From Paenibacillus dendritiformis (GTDB lineage: Bacteria; Bacillota; Bacilli; Paenibacillales; Paenibacillaceae), in assembly GCF_945605565.1 (NCBI RefSeq), contig NZ_OX216966.1:4146001-4210000 (forward strand): a stretch of 64,000 nt of DNA, given 5' to 3'. Every line of letters starts with the position of its first letter. The first letter of the stretch is position 1. Both the position numbers and the translations under genes were made by a program. This document shows, piece after piece, positions 16,371 through 25,044 of this stretch. The notes beneath the pieces were generated by a model that saw nothing but the letters and a program-made list of their open reading frames with translations, was not told the origin of the DNA and did not search any database.

Positions 16371-16459
16371 TGCTCTTCCCCGTCTCCTTTTCCCGCAAGC
16401 TGCATCCTATTAAAAGTCAATGCCCGCCAAAAACAAGCCGCCAAAAGAAGGACTGCGAA

Positions 16460-17149
16460 TTACAAAAATAAATAGAGCGGAATGAACAGCACCGATGTAA
16501 TCAGACCGGCCAGCCCCATCGCCAGGCCGCTGAATGTGCCCTGCATCTCCGATTCAGCCAGGCTGCGCGAGGTGCCGAAGCCGTGGGCGGCCGTTCCCAT
16601 CGCCAAGCCGAGCGAGACATTATCCTTGATCCCTGTCCGCCGGAGGAACAGCATCCCGAACATGCTGCCGATGACGCCCGTGAAGACGGTGAAGACGGCA
16701 GACAGCTCGGGCATGCCGCCGAGCGTGCGCGAGATCTCTACGGCGATGGGAGAGCTGACCGACTTCGGAAGCATGCTCAGCACGACGTCGCGCGCCCCAT
16801 CGAGACTGACCATCAGCGCAGCCACGCTGACGACGCCGACGAGAGAGCCGCATGTAATCGAGAGTACAATCGCCTTGAACTGCCGCTTCACGATATGCCG
16901 GTGCTTGTAAATAGGAACCCCGAGCGCGACAGTGGCCGGCCCGAGAAGAAGCGACAGCATATCGGCGCCCACCTGATAATCGCTCAGCGGAATGCCGCCA
17001 ATCCAGAGGAATCCGATCAGGACGATGGAACAGAACAGAATCGGATGCACCCAGGATACCCGGGAGTGAATCAGCCGGGCCAGCGCATAGACGACGATCG
17101 TGGCGGCGATGCCGAACAATGGTTGATGCGACCATATCACATCGGTCAT
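16460..17149 (-). CDS. lrgB: LrgB family membrane protein
   Basis: 229 residues, nearly all membrane spans, with SVSSPIAVEISRTLGGMPELSAVFTVFTGVIGS and GTAAHGFGTSRSLAESEMQGTFSGLAMGLAG, the LrgB/CidB signatures. Together with LrgA it forms an antiholin-like or small-metabolite transport pair affecting autolysis and overflow metabolism. The ATG at 17149 is within GAGGAGACGGC-ATG and overlaps the LrgA stop (ATGA). Longer upstream frames are not LrgB-like. No LytSR genes nearby. Confidence 0.92.
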   Translation of the reverse strand: MTDVIWSHQPLFGIAATIVVYALARLIHSRVSWVHPILFCSIVLIGFLWIGGIPLSDYQVGADMLSLLLGPATVALGVPIYKHRHIVKRQFKAIVLSITCGSLVGVVSVAALMVSLDGARDVVLSMLPKSVSSPIAVEISRTLGGMPELSAVFTVFTGVIGSMFGMLFLRRTGIKDNVSLGLAMGTAAHGFGTSRSLAESEMQGTFSGLAMGLAGLITSVLFIPLYLFL

Positions 17150-17532
17150 GCCGTCTCCTCCTTCCCGTTCACTCGAACTTCCTGGCGGGTGGGCTTCTGC
17201 ACGGGCTTCTGCAGCTTCGCGGCGGTGAAGCCGGTCACCCACAGGACGAGCAGCGTACTGCCGACAATGCCTGCGGCAATGCTCCATCCATGCGATTCAA
17301 GCACGGGAAGGAAGGCGATGACACCCACGACATAAGGAATGAAGAATAAGAGCATATGGTCAAGCAGGAACTGGGCCGACTGCTCCACCCATTCGAGCTT
17401 CACCCAGCCGAAGCCGAGCGAGATCAAAAATAAGATGAGACCAATGACGTTCCCCGGAAGCGGCAGATGAAGCAGCGCATGCAATCCGGTCCCCACAAGA
17501 TGAAATCCAAGCAAAATCGCAAATCCAAGCAT
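17146..17532 (-). CDS. lrgA: CidA/LrgA family holin-like protein
   Basis: 128 residues with four hydrophobic segments and the family pattern LPGNVIGLILFLISLGFG, then EWVEQSAQFLLDHMLLFFIPYVVGVIAF. It ends in a basic tail. First gene of the lrgAB pair, with a 4-nt overlap into lrgB. Its start MLGFAILLGFHLVGTG is the normal N-terminus of the family. Confidence 0.92.
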   Translation of the reverse strand: MLGFAILLGFHLVGTGLHALLHLPLPGNVIGLILFLISLGFGWVKLEWVEQSAQFLLDHMLLFFIPYVVGVIAFLPVLESHGWSIAAGIVGSTLLVLWVTGFTAAKLQKPVQKPTRQEVRVNGKEETA

Positions 17533-17653
17533 ACAAAAACCACCCTTTAACGTCTACCGATGATGTCTTTTCTTTACCATTGTAGCAAAGCAGCCTCGAA
17601 CCGCCCAGGGGCAGATGCAGGTGGAAAGCGGCGTTGTAAGCGGTTTTCTCCAT

Positions 17654-17682
17654 AAAAAAAGACCGGGAGGCGCTCCCAGTCC
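17654..17682 (-). terminator. Terminator of mprF
   Basis: On the minus strand GACTGGGAG-CGC-CTCCCGGTC is followed by TTTTTTT, 25 nt past the mprF stop. Confidence 0.9.
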
Positions 17683-17706
17683 TTTTGAGTGATTTTCATA
17701 AAGGTT

Positions 17707-20286
17707 TCATTGCCTGCCGCCGGACGGTCCCTTCCGCACCTGGCTCAGCGATCGCGTGATGCGCCATATCGTCCAGTTCATCTGCCGCTGCTTCAGGAAA
17801 GCGATATATTGCGGTTCCCAGACGACCGGCCCGAACGCTTCCCATAAGGCGCGCTGCTGCGACAGCGGATACAGATCGCGAATGCGGCGGAATATCGCGG
17901 TGGCGGCCCGCTCGGACCAGAGGCGCGGAGCCCGGTTCGTCTCCACATGGGAGAGCGGAACGAGGCCGGATACGAGCCGGACGCAATGATGGCGCTGCCC
18001 TTGCCACAGCAGCAGATCGCGCAGCTGGCCAAGCGGCTCTTCATGCTCGGGACGCGCCACGCTGAATCGGGTACGGATATCCTCGACAATCATCGCCTTC
18101 CCGGCCGGGTGAATGCGGTAGACGGCATATCCGATGCAGCGATCCGGTTCGCCATGCAGCAAAAGCAGCCGCAGATCCGGGTCCTCTGTACATAACAGGC
18201 GCCGGAGCGAAGCCAGATATCCCGGCGGCACCGCCTCGTACTGATGCTGGACGACATGCGTCAGCTCCCGAAGGCGCTGCGCATCGAGCGGCAGCGGCAG
18301 CAGCTCATGCTGCGCATGGGGCAGGCTGATGCGGGCACCGGGAATATCGAAGCACGCACGCTCCCCCATCTTGAAAAAATCATTGCCGAAATCATGCAGC
18401 ATCGGCATCTCTTCCACGCTTGCCTGCAGGAACACGATATCGAGGCCGTAGCGATCCGCTTGCTCGTACAGGTCGGCCAGCGACAGCTGCATCGCTTCCG
18501 GATGACGCCGGGACGGCGGACATCCGAACAGAATCGCTCTCCGGTTCCGAACCAGGAACGGGAGCGGGAGCTTGCCGGTGCTGGCATTGAAGACCCGCTT
18601 GCCGGGCAAGCGGCGGTACAGCCAGCCATTCGGTCCCTGGAGGAGCGCATCATCCTCCGGAATCCAGGCTCGCCCGAGCGGCTCCCGCAGATGGCGCTCG
18701 AAGGCGAAATAAGCGATCGAGTACAGGAGCAGCGCGGTCACAAGCCCCGTCAGCAGCGTCGTCGTAAATTGAGCGTAGCTCAATGTGACGCTGGCATACG
18801 CCGGCTCGAGATGAATCTCGCCGAGCAGATACCCCATAAGCGCGTAGCTGAGCAGGAACAGGGTCATCAAGATGCCGGTGACGATAATCGTCGCCTTCGT
18901 GAGCGGGTAACGGTAGCGGTTGAACTGCGAACGCAGCAGCACGAGGACGAGAATCATCCCGGCCAGCCACAGCGTATGGCGAATCGTCGTCCCGAGCAGG
19001 AACGTCAATACCGTACATAGGCCGAGCGACAGCAATGTCACGAAATAGGCCCGGATCGTCCGTTCGAACAGCCCCTTGAGCATAACCATCATCAAAATGC
19101 TCGCCCCCAGCACGATTCCGTTCACCAGCGGGTAGAAATCCCCATGATCGCCGTAGATCAGCGGCAGCAGGAACGCGCTCCGCTCCCATTCCGGCACGGT
19201 GAGCGTGTAGAGAGCCAGAAAAAACGAGGTCATGAACATCAGAATGACGACCGACCAGGAGGACAGTGAATTCCACAGCGAGCGCTGTATGAACCAGATG
19301 ATGCTTCCGGTCTCAATATAGGAGCCGATCGTCGGATGATCCTCGAACCGCTTCACGGCCACGCCGCCGAATTCGAAGGCGGCGAAGATAAGCCCCAAGG
19401 CAAAAGGAATGAAATAATAGACAATGCGGTACAGCAGCAAGGCCGTGAAGACGGTGCTGTCGGCCACGCCAATCGCCTGCAGCCCGATCAGATATGTAAT
19501 ATCAAAGGTTCCGAAGCCGCCGGGAACCATGCTGATCAGTCCCGCTATCGCGCTCACGGTGAACACGCCGATCACCTCGGGATACGTGACGTCGCTGCCC
19601 AGCAGATATAAGATCAGGTAAGCGACTGACCCTGCCGCCAGCCATTCGGCGAACGAGACGAGCGTATAGCCCAAGGTAATCTTCGCATTGGCATGCCGCC
19701 GCCCCTTCCATTGCGAGAATAGGATATACGCCGGGAAGAATAGCGCCACCCCGATTAGCGTGATCCAGAGCCACCCTTTGACGGCGAGCAGGCTGTATGC
19801 GGGAAAAATGCCAAGCATAACGAGAATGCCAAGAATCGACAATCCGCTAATCATCGACGGAGCCATCCACGCGATCGCCAGCAGCAGGCGTCCCACTTCT
19901 CCCACCGACTCGCGGTAAAGAATCGTCCTCACGCCGACGCCGGCAATGCCGCCGAAGCCGAAGATGCCGTTGAATGTGTTGGCGATCCAGGAGACCCGGA
20001 ACACCTTCCCCCAGCGCAACGGCACCCGGATGGAGCGCAGCAGCAGCACATCATAGAAAAACATGCAGGAAACGGCCAGGCCGCCGGCAACAATTAAACC
20101 CGTAAAATAATCCCCGGACAACAAACGGATCGCATGCAGCGATTTTTTGATCGAGAAATGAGCCAATTCCTTCTGGCCCTGGAAGATGACAAAAACAATA
20201 ACAGCGATCGGGAACACAATTTTTAAGATATTCATCAGCCTTTTGTTCCGCAGCAAGGCTTGCGCGCGCAGCTTGATCGAATTCAT
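17707..20286 (-). CDS. mprF: Bifunctional lysylphosphatidylglycerol flippase/synthetase MprF
   Basis: 859 residues, full length for MprF. The N-terminal half (about 1-530) has some 14 membrane spans forming the flippase. The C-terminal half is the cytosolic aminoacyl-transferase domain (DUF2156), which transfers lysine or alanine from tRNA to phosphatidylglycerol. The product makes the membrane less negative and protects against cationic peptides and daptomycin. RBS GGGAGGAGG precedes the ATG. Monocistronic, with a strong terminator. Dispersed element C lies 20 bp upstream. Confidence 0.96.
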   Translation of the reverse strand: MNSIKLRAQALLRNKRLMNILKIVFPIAVIVFVIFQGQKELAHFSIKKSLHAIRLLSGDYFTGLIVAGGLAVSCMFFYDVLLLRSIRVPLRWGKVFRVSWIANTFNGIFGFGGIAGVGVRTILYRESVGEVGRLLLAIAWMAPSMISGLSILGILVMLGIFPAYSLLAVKGWLWITLIGVALFFPAYILFSQWKGRRHANAKITLGYTLVSFAEWLAAGSVAYLILYLLGSDVTYPEVIGVFTVSAIAGLISMVPGGFGTFDITYLIGLQAIGVADSTVFTALLLYRIVYYFIPFALGLIFAAFEFGGVAVKRFEDHPTIGSYIETGSIIWFIQRSLWNSLSSWSVVILMFMTSFFLALYTLTVPEWERSAFLLPLIYGDHGDFYPLVNGIVLGASILMMVMLKGLFERTIRAYFVTLLSLGLCTVLTFLLGTTIRHTLWLAGMILVLVLLRSQFNRYRYPLTKATIIVTGILMTLFLLSYALMGYLLGEIHLEPAYASVTLSYAQFTTTLLTGLVTALLLYSIAYFAFERHLREPLGRAWIPEDDALLQGPNGWLYRRLPGKRVFNASTGKLPLPFLVRNRRAILFGCPPSRRHPEAMQLSLADLYEQADRYGLDIVFLQASVEEMPMLHDFGNDFFKMGERACFDIPGARISLPHAQHELLPLPLDAQRLRELTHVVQHQYEAVPPGYLASLRRLLCTEDPDLRLLLLHGEPDRCIGYAVYRIHPAGKAMIVEDIRTRFSVARPEHEEPLGQLRDLLLWQGQRHHCVRLVSGLVPLSHVETNRAPRLWSERAATAIFRRIRDLYPLSQQRALWEAFGPVVWEPQYIAFLKQRQMNWTIWRITRSLSQVRKGPSGGRQ

Positions 20287-20306
20287 CGTGTTCCTCCTCC
20301 CGGATG

Positions 20307-20330
20307 ATAGTTTACATAATATATATTATG
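20307..20330 (+). repeat. Dispersed AT-rich dif-like element, copy C
   Basis: Contains the fully palindromic ACATAATATATATTATGT (20314-20331). The minus strand reads AATATATATTATGTAAACT, which to my recollection is 19 nt identical to the right part of Bacillus subtilis dif. The left dif arm is not conserved. It lies between mprF and the tyrosine recombinase gene, 54 bp from the latter's stop. Confidence 0.7.
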
Positions 20331-20384
20331 TCCTTAATTGATAGCGAGGCCGAATCCGGTGCGGAGTTTTCATCACTCTGTTCC

Positions 20385-21353
20385 TTATCCGTTATTTCCA
20401 TCATGCTCGATTTCCGTTCCCTTCATTCTTATATAAGGAAGCAATCGCTCGACCGCTTCCTGCTTCTGCTTATCGGAGACATGCGTATAGACTGTCGTCG
20501 TCTGAATCGAGGCATGTCCGAGCATATCCTGCACGGTGCGGATATCCGCGCCGCTTCGGAGCAGCAGGGTCGCGAACGAGTGGCGCAGCTTGTGACAGGA
20601 ATAGGATCGCCCGCGCCCCGTCGTTATGACGCCATCATCCGCAGTCAATCCTTCGAACGCCTGCTCCGCGATATATTGAATGTTGCGGATGGACAGCCGG
20701 CGTCCTTTTTGCGAGATGAACAGCGCTTCCTCGCCTGCTCGCCACGGCGTCAACCGCTCTTCCAGGGCGAGTTGGAGCTGCTCCGCGACCGCAGCCGGAA
20801 GCGGCACAGTCCGCCATTTGCGACCTTTCCCGAGCACCTCCAGCGTCTGCCGCTCCGGGTGATAATCGCCCACATTCAGCCGGTGCACCTCCCCTACCCG
20901 CAGGCCGGCATAGGCCATCAGCATTAAAATGGCGAGATTCCGGTTATAGTATTTGCCCCTCGCGTGCGTCAGCACCTTTCGCAGCTGTTCCGGCTCCAAA
21001 TAGACGGGGGCCCGGTTCATCTCCGTCTTCGACTTCTTCACGCCGAGCGCGGGATTGACGCTTGTCCATTCCAGTTCGTTCAGCGCCCGATAGAAGCTGG
21101 TCAACGCGCAATGTTTGCGGTTCCGGGTCGAATCGCTGACGCCGGAAGCCTTGACCTGAGCGAAGAATGCCAACACCTGCATCTTCGTCACTTCCTCGAT
21201 GGGCTTGCCGTTCAGCGTGCGCAGGAACTGTCTCACATCGCCTATGTAATTGCGCTGCGTATATTCGGTATAACCCGCATTGGCCATCCATAAACGGAAT
21301 CCTTCCAGCGGCTCTTCATACAGCGCGGTTAGTTCATGACGGGTCAGATTCAT
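20385..21353 (-). CDS. Tyrosine recombinase, XerC/XerD type
   Basis: 322 residues, typical of Xer recombinases. Residues 10-95 are the SAM-like core-binding domain; the catalytic domain follows with Arg152 (AGLRVGEV), Lys176 (GKGRKWR), His254 and Arg257 (CHKLRHSF), His280 (LGHAS) and nucleophile Tyr289 (TTVYTH), all present. No phage genes adjoin, so it is a lone chromosomal recombinase. An ATG nine codons upstream (21380) is also possible; I prefer 21353, preceded by AAAGGAG at rather long spacing. A 30-bp palindrome lies upstream and dif-like element C downstream. Confidence 0.9.
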   Translation of the reverse strand: MNLTRHELTALYEEPLEGFRLWMANAGYTEYTQRNYIGDVRQFLRTLNGKPIEEVTKMQVLAFFAQVKASGVSDSTRNRKHCALTSFYRALNELEWTSVNPALGVKKSKTEMNRAPVYLEPEQLRKVLTHARGKYYNRNLAILMLMAYAGLRVGEVHRLNVGDYHPERQTLEVLGKGRKWRTVPLPAAVAEQLQLALEERLTPWRAGEEALFISQKGRRLSIRNIQYIAEQAFEGLTADDGVITTGRGRSYSCHKLRHSFATLLLRSGADIRTVQDMLGHASIQTTTVYTHVSDKQKQEAVERLLPYIRMKGTEIEHDGNNG

Positions 21354-21396
21354 TGCTGATCTATACTCCTTTATCGTCATTCCGCAGCGTCCAAAT

Positions 21397-21426
21397 AACT
21401 GCGTATAATGATTATTATACGCAGTT
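21397..21426. promoter_or_regulatory. 30-bp perfect palindrome upstream of the recombinase gene
   Basis: AACTGCGTATAAT (21397-21409), GATT, ATTATACGCAGTT (21414-21426): 13-bp perfect arms and a 4-nt centre, 44 nt before the start codon. Size and symmetry resemble a recombinase binding or crossover site, but an operator is equally possible. It contains TATAAT, so it may also overlap the promoter. Confidence 0.6.
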
Positions 21427-21461
21427 TCTGTTCAGAAGCGCAAACTTCGACAGGCAAAGGC

Positions 21462-21510
21462 GAATGATCATGAACTTTTCGGCTCTATTTTCCCTTTTTT
21501 ATGATCATTC
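21462..21510. repeat. Inverted pair of ATGATCAT sites
   Basis: GAATGATCAT (21462-21471) and ATGATCATTC (21501-21510) are perfect inverted copies 29 nt apart, upstream of the SodC-like gene. Possible twin operator. Confidence 0.4.
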
Positions 21511-21633
21511 TGTATTTTTTGCCGCAATGCAATGATTGAACAAATATGGATGCTGCTGCGCATGCGATTGTTATCTTTTTCTAATTATTGTGACACACTA
21601 CTAATAACGCCGGTATCTAACAAGGAGGTCACA

Positions 21634-22170
21634 ATGAAAAAACTTGCGTTCGTATGTATGCTGGGAAGCGCTCTGCTCATCAGCGCCTGTGGCTCCCAAG
21701 CGGCATCCGCCGAAGAAAAAGCGCCATCGGCCGCTGTCAATATGATCAACAGCAAAGGCGAGCAAATCGGAACAGCGAATCTTGTCCAGATTGGAGACAA
21801 GGTGCAGATAACGCTCCAGGCCCACAGTCTGCCGCCAGGGCCCCATGGTTTCCACTTCCATGCCGCTGGCCGATGCGAAGGGCCGGATTTCAAGACCGCG
21901 GAAGCTCACTTCAATCCGAAGCACAAGCATCACGGCTTCAATAATCCACAAGGGTTCCATGCCGGCGATCTGCCGAACATCGAGGTCGGCGGAGACGGCA
22001 AGGTCCAGGTTACGCTGTCGACGACAGCCGTTACGCTTGTGCAAGGCAAGCCGAACTCGCTTATCCGTCCGGGCGGCACGTCCTTAATTATCCACGAGAA
22101 AGCGGATGACTATAGTACCGATCCGGCCGGGAATTCGGGCGACCGCATCGCCTGCGGAGCCATTAATTAG
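21634..22170 (+). CDS. sodC: Superoxide dismutase-like (Cu/Zn family) lipoprotein
   Basis: 178 residues. Lipoprotein signal LGSALLISAC gives a cysteine near residue 19. The Cu/Zn SOD fold follows: HSLPPGPHGFHFHAAGRCEGPDFKTAEAHFNP holds the copper and bridging histidines, KHKHHGFNNPQGFHAGDLPN further ligands, and DDYSTDPAGNSGDRIACG the C-terminal loop. It would act outside the membrane. Bacillus YojM-like proteins lack full activity because ligands are missing, so activity here needs an alignment. The ATG at 21634 follows AAGGAGG by five bases. Confidence 0.92.
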   Translation: MKKLAFVCMLGSALLISACGSQAASAEEKAPSAAVNMINSKGEQIGTANLVQIGDKVQITLQAHSLPPGPHGFHFHAAGRCEGPDFKTAEAHFNPKHKHHGFNNPQGFHAGDLPNIEVGGDGKVQVTLSTTAVTLVQGKPNSLIRPGGTSLIIHEKADDYSTDPAGNSGDRIACGAIN

Positions 22171-22276
22171 CAAGTCCACTATCCGCCGATTTCGTATACG
22201 GGCAGGAACCTGTCAACGCCAGGCAGGCCTATGTATTTGAGGCTGTCCGGCCTGTATAATGAAAGACAATCTGCTG

Positions 22277-22311
22277 ACAACACCGGTATATGCCGGTGTT
22301 GTTTGTTTTCA
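22277..22311 (+). terminator. Terminator-like hairpin after sodC-like gene
   Basis: AACACCGG (22279-22286), TATATG, CCGGTGTT (22293-22300), then GTTTGTTTTC. It lies about 110 nt after the stop and abuts the convergent gene ending at 22309. Confidence 0.75.
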
Positions 22312-22959
22312 AAGCTTAACCTTACTCCCTTGCAGATCCGTACTGATTCTCACGGAATCTCCGTTCTTCTTCAGATGGCATACTACCTTGCCGGCTGTTC
22401 TTGCTTCCAGACGCCGGGAATAGAACCGCTTCCCCTGCGACTCTTCCTTCAGCTCCCGCAGCAGCTTAAGGTACGACGCGGAATGGGGCGCGGGGAACCA
22501 GGGAATAATTTCCGCATAGAGCAGCCGGCAATCATTCGGGCACAGCCGCGACTTTATTGAATTCACAAATGGATAAGAAGCAAGCTCCCTCCACAGACTC
22601 TCCCATGACTTGCAAGTAATCGGATAATAGGCAAATTCAATCCAGCCGTCCCGCGTCAAGGTCGTTTCCCCGTCATAGAACACGAATGCATCACCGGGTT
22701 GGACAAGACCGGAATACACTTTCGCCCATTCTTTTTGACGCGGCTGCACCTGGCGAACGGCATGCCGCAAGCTTGCGAAGCATTTCATTGGCATCCCCGC
22801 TTTCCCTCTGACTGTCGAATCCTTTCCGAACCTTTCGAAAATCAGCCTTCTTCTCATCAGAAATAACACTTCAGCGGGCGCAAGCGGGACATTGAAGGCA
22901 CTGCTTCCAATGCTGCTATCCTCGATGTATATCGGGCTGCCCTCCGGCGCGGCTTTCAT
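22309..22959 (-). CDS. Hypothetical protein
   Basis: Up to 216 residues, soluble, no signal peptide or membrane span. Codon use from about residue 50 onward is that of a real gene (GLVQPGDAFVFYDGETTLTRDGWIEFAYYPITCKSWESLWREL). The N-terminus is uncertain; a shorter start at MPMKCFASLRH (22794) is possible. The C-terminal third is basic. I do not recognise the family, and it stands alone between convergent and divergent neighbours. Confidence 0.6.
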   Translation of the reverse strand: MKAAPEGSPIYIEDSSIGSSAFNVPLAPAEVLFLMRRRLIFERFGKDSTVRGKAGMPMKCFASLRHAVRQVQPRQKEWAKVYSGLVQPGDAFVFYDGETTLTRDGWIEFAYYPITCKSWESLWRELASYPFVNSIKSRLCPNDCRLLYAEIIPWFPAPHSASYLKLLRELKEESQGKRFYSRRLEARTAGKVVCHLKKNGDSVRISTDLQGSKVKL

Positions 22960-23144
22960 CTTTAGAAATCATTCAGAATTTCTTCAGCGGGATCTTAACT
23001 CTGTCGGATACGATAAGAGCATCAGGAAGAGGCGGGAGAGTGCGGCCGGACTCGCTTTCCTCTCCTTCAACAGCGAATGCTTGGATGATCCCCGCTTGTT
23101 CGGGGAACCTTAGGGTACATCATATAGGTTAGGAAGGGATTGTT

Positions 23145-23795
23145 ATGAGACAGAATACAACGCGGAACCAATACAGACCCTTGCTCTGGATGCTGGCCAT
23201 CCCCGTGTTGAACATTTTCTACGGAATTCAGAACAGGCCCGGGCCGAACACTTACTCGCTGACCACCGGCTGGGATGATCGCATTCCTTTCGTATCGGCA
23301 TTCATCATTCCCTATATCAGCTGGTATCCCTTTATCGTGCTAACGCTGATTTTTCTGTTTCGCCGACGGCCCTCCGTCTATTATCGAACGCTGCTGGCGC
23401 TCTGTCTTGGACTGGTCCTTTGCTATTTGACCTACTTTTTCTTCCAGACCATGGTAGCGCGGCCGGACATTGAAGGCACGGGATTGTTCGATACGCTGGT
23501 CAAAATCATCTATTGGACAGATAGGCCCTACAACTGCTTCCCCAGCATCCATGTCCTGACGAGCTGTCTCATGTACAGAAGCTCGTTTGTGTTCCGGCCG
23601 AGGACGCGCCATTTCGTCCGCTTCGCCGCCGTGGTCATTATTTTGTCTACGCTTTTTGTGAAGCAGCATGTGATAGCCGATCTGTTCGCCGGCTGGTTCG
23701 TCGCCGTCTTCACGTACTGGATGGCCGGAGTCATCCTCGCCTCAGGGGCGAACTACCGGGAATTACTCAAGAAAAGGAGACAAGAGCAATCATGA
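23145..23795 (+). CDS. PAP2-family membrane phosphatase
   Basis: 216 residues with about six membrane spans. The phosphatase motifs are NCFPSIHVLTS (about residue 126, containing the catalytic His) and KQHVIADLFAGWF (about 174). PAP2 enzymes remove phosphate from phosphatidic acid, undecaprenyl diphosphate or similar lipids. RBS AGGAAGGG before the ATG. The stop overlaps the next ATG (ATGA), beginning a three-gene lipid operon. Confidence 0.9.
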   Translation: MRQNTTRNQYRPLLWMLAIPVLNIFYGIQNRPGPNTYSLTTGWDDRIPFVSAFIIPYISWYPFIVLTLIFLFRRRPSVYYRTLLALCLGLVLCYLTYFFFQTMVARPDIEGTGLFDTLVKIIYWTDRPYNCFPSIHVLTSCLMYRSSFVFRPRTRHFVRFAAVVIILSTLFVKQHVIADLFAGWFVAVFTYWMAGVILASGANYRELLKKRRQEQS

Positions 23796-24364
23796 TACAC
23801 GAAAAACAGTTATTTTTGCAAAAATTCATTCATCAGCCAAAACAAATCGGGAGCATTATTCCAAGCTCAACGCTGCTCGCCCGCACCATGACCGATGCCG
23901 TTCCATGGGAACAGGTGAGGTATGCGGCAGAGCTGGGCGCCGGCACGGGGGCTATTACGGATCGTATCCGGCAGGTTGCGGCTCCTTCTGCGATGGTGTT
24001 TTTATTCGAGCAGGATCAGATTATGCGCGAGCTGCTGGCCAGCAACTATCCCGCTTTTTTATGTTACCCGAGCGCGGAAGAGATGCTAACGGTTATCCGC
24101 AAGCATGGCGTCTCTCATCTGGACTGCATTTTGAGCGGCCTGCCCTTCTTCAATTTCCCGCAGACGGTGCGTGATCAGATCCTCGGCCAGATCGAGACCT
24201 CGCTCGCGCCTGGAGGATGGTTCGTCGCCTTTCAATATTCGCTTCAGATGAAAAAGCAGCTGGCGGCGCGCTTCGAAATCGAAGATATGAAGTTCGTTCT
24301 GCTCAACCTGCCCCCTGCCTTCGTATACGTTTGCCGAACAAAGAGCAATCTCCATGAATGCTGA
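23792..24364 (+). CDS. SAM-dependent methyltransferase, phospholipid N-methyltransferase-like
   Basis: 190 residues. IGSIIPSSTLLARTM near the start and ELGAGTGAITDRI (SAM-binding glycine loop, about residue 46) match the PmtA/KsgA-like group that methylates phosphatidylethanolamine, and SGLPFFNFP corresponds to the motif IV region. Operon position between a PAP2 phosphatase and a DedA protein supports a lipid substrate, but rRNA-type activity cannot be excluded. Overlaps both neighbours (4 and 11 nt). Confidence 0.82.
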   Translation: MIHEKQLFLQKFIHQPKQIGSIIPSSTLLARTMTDAVPWEQVRYAAELGAGTGAITDRIRQVAAPSAMVFLFEQDQIMRELLASNYPAFLCYPSAEEMLTVIRKHGVSHLDCILSGLPFFNFPQTVRDQILGQIETSLAPGGWFVAFQYSLQMKKQLAARFEIEDMKFVLLNLPPAFVYVCRTKSNLHEC

Positions 24365-24965
24365 TCTTCTGCTGCATTGGATCGGGCAATTCGGATATGC
24401 CGCTTTATTCTTCGCGCTTTGGCTCGGCATCGTCGGGATGCCGGTTCCTGACGAAGTGATCGTCATGACGGGCGGAGCCGTCTCGGGCATGAATATTCTG
24501 CTCCCGCTGCCCGCCTTCGTCCTGACCTATCTCGGCGTCGTGTCCGGCTTGTCGGTCGGATTCGTGATTGGGAGAGGCGTCGGCGTCCCGATTCTGGAGC
24601 GGCTCCGGCGCAGAAGCCGAATGGAGCGTTATCTCGAGGCAGCCGAAGGCTTGATTCGAAAATATGGCAGCCTTGCGATCTGCCTCAGTTATTTTCTTCC
24701 TGTCGTCCGGCACGTCATCCCGTATCTGGTCGGCGTGAACAGGATGACATTCAAGCGGTATGCCCTATATGCCTATTCGGCCGGCTTTGTATGGACGCTG
24801 CTGTTCTTCAGTATAGGGTGGGCATTGGGGAGCCGGGTGGAAGCCGTCGGAGAACTGCTGTACCAATACGGCCTCTATGCCGCGGCCTTGATCATGGTTG
24901 CCGGGAGTGTGTATTGGATCGTGAGGCATGCCTGGAACAAGAGGTTGAATGAGCCAGGCGGATAA
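24354..24965 (+). CDS. DedA family membrane protein
   Basis: 203 residues, four to five membrane segments. DedA signatures: GIVGMPVPDEVIVMTGGAVSG, FVIGRGVGVPILERL and LSYFLPVVRHVIPYLVGVNRM, the last containing the conserved FxPxxR-type arginine stretch. DedA proteins move undecaprenyl phosphate or other lipids between leaflets. Third gene of the operon; start overlaps the preceding gene by 11 nt. Confidence 0.92.
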   Translation: MNADLLLHWIGQFGYAALFFALWLGIVGMPVPDEVIVMTGGAVSGMNILLPLPAFVLTYLGVVSGLSVGFVIGRGVGVPILERLRRRSRMERYLEAAEGLIRKYGSLAICLSYFLPVVRHVIPYLVGVNRMTFKRYALYAYSAGFVWTLLFFSIGWALGSRVEAVGELLYQYGLYAAALIMVAGSVYWIVRHAWNKRLNEPGG

Positions 24966-25004
24966 ATGGCTAATGGGGGACACACGGGAGGCGGCTCCGG
25001 CCGG

Positions 25005-25044
25005 CGCTGAAGAGAGCGGACTCTGACGGCCGCTCTCTTCAGCG
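25005..25044. terminator. Perfect 15-bp hairpin between convergent genes
   Basis: CGCTGAAGAGAGCGG (25005-25019) and CCGCTCTCTTCAGCG (25030-25044) with a 10-nt loop. The right arm contains the stop codon of the phosphotransferase gene (25039-25041). No T-run. Confidence 0.65.

Noticed and set aside
20385..21353. Prophage or integrative element around the recombinase
   Set aside because: No phage, replication or conjugation genes and no tRNA target on either side; neighbours are core-type genes.
22245..22311. Short noncoding RNA between TATAAT (near 22255) and the hairpin at 22279
   Set aside because: No matching -35, and the transcript would be little more than the hairpin.
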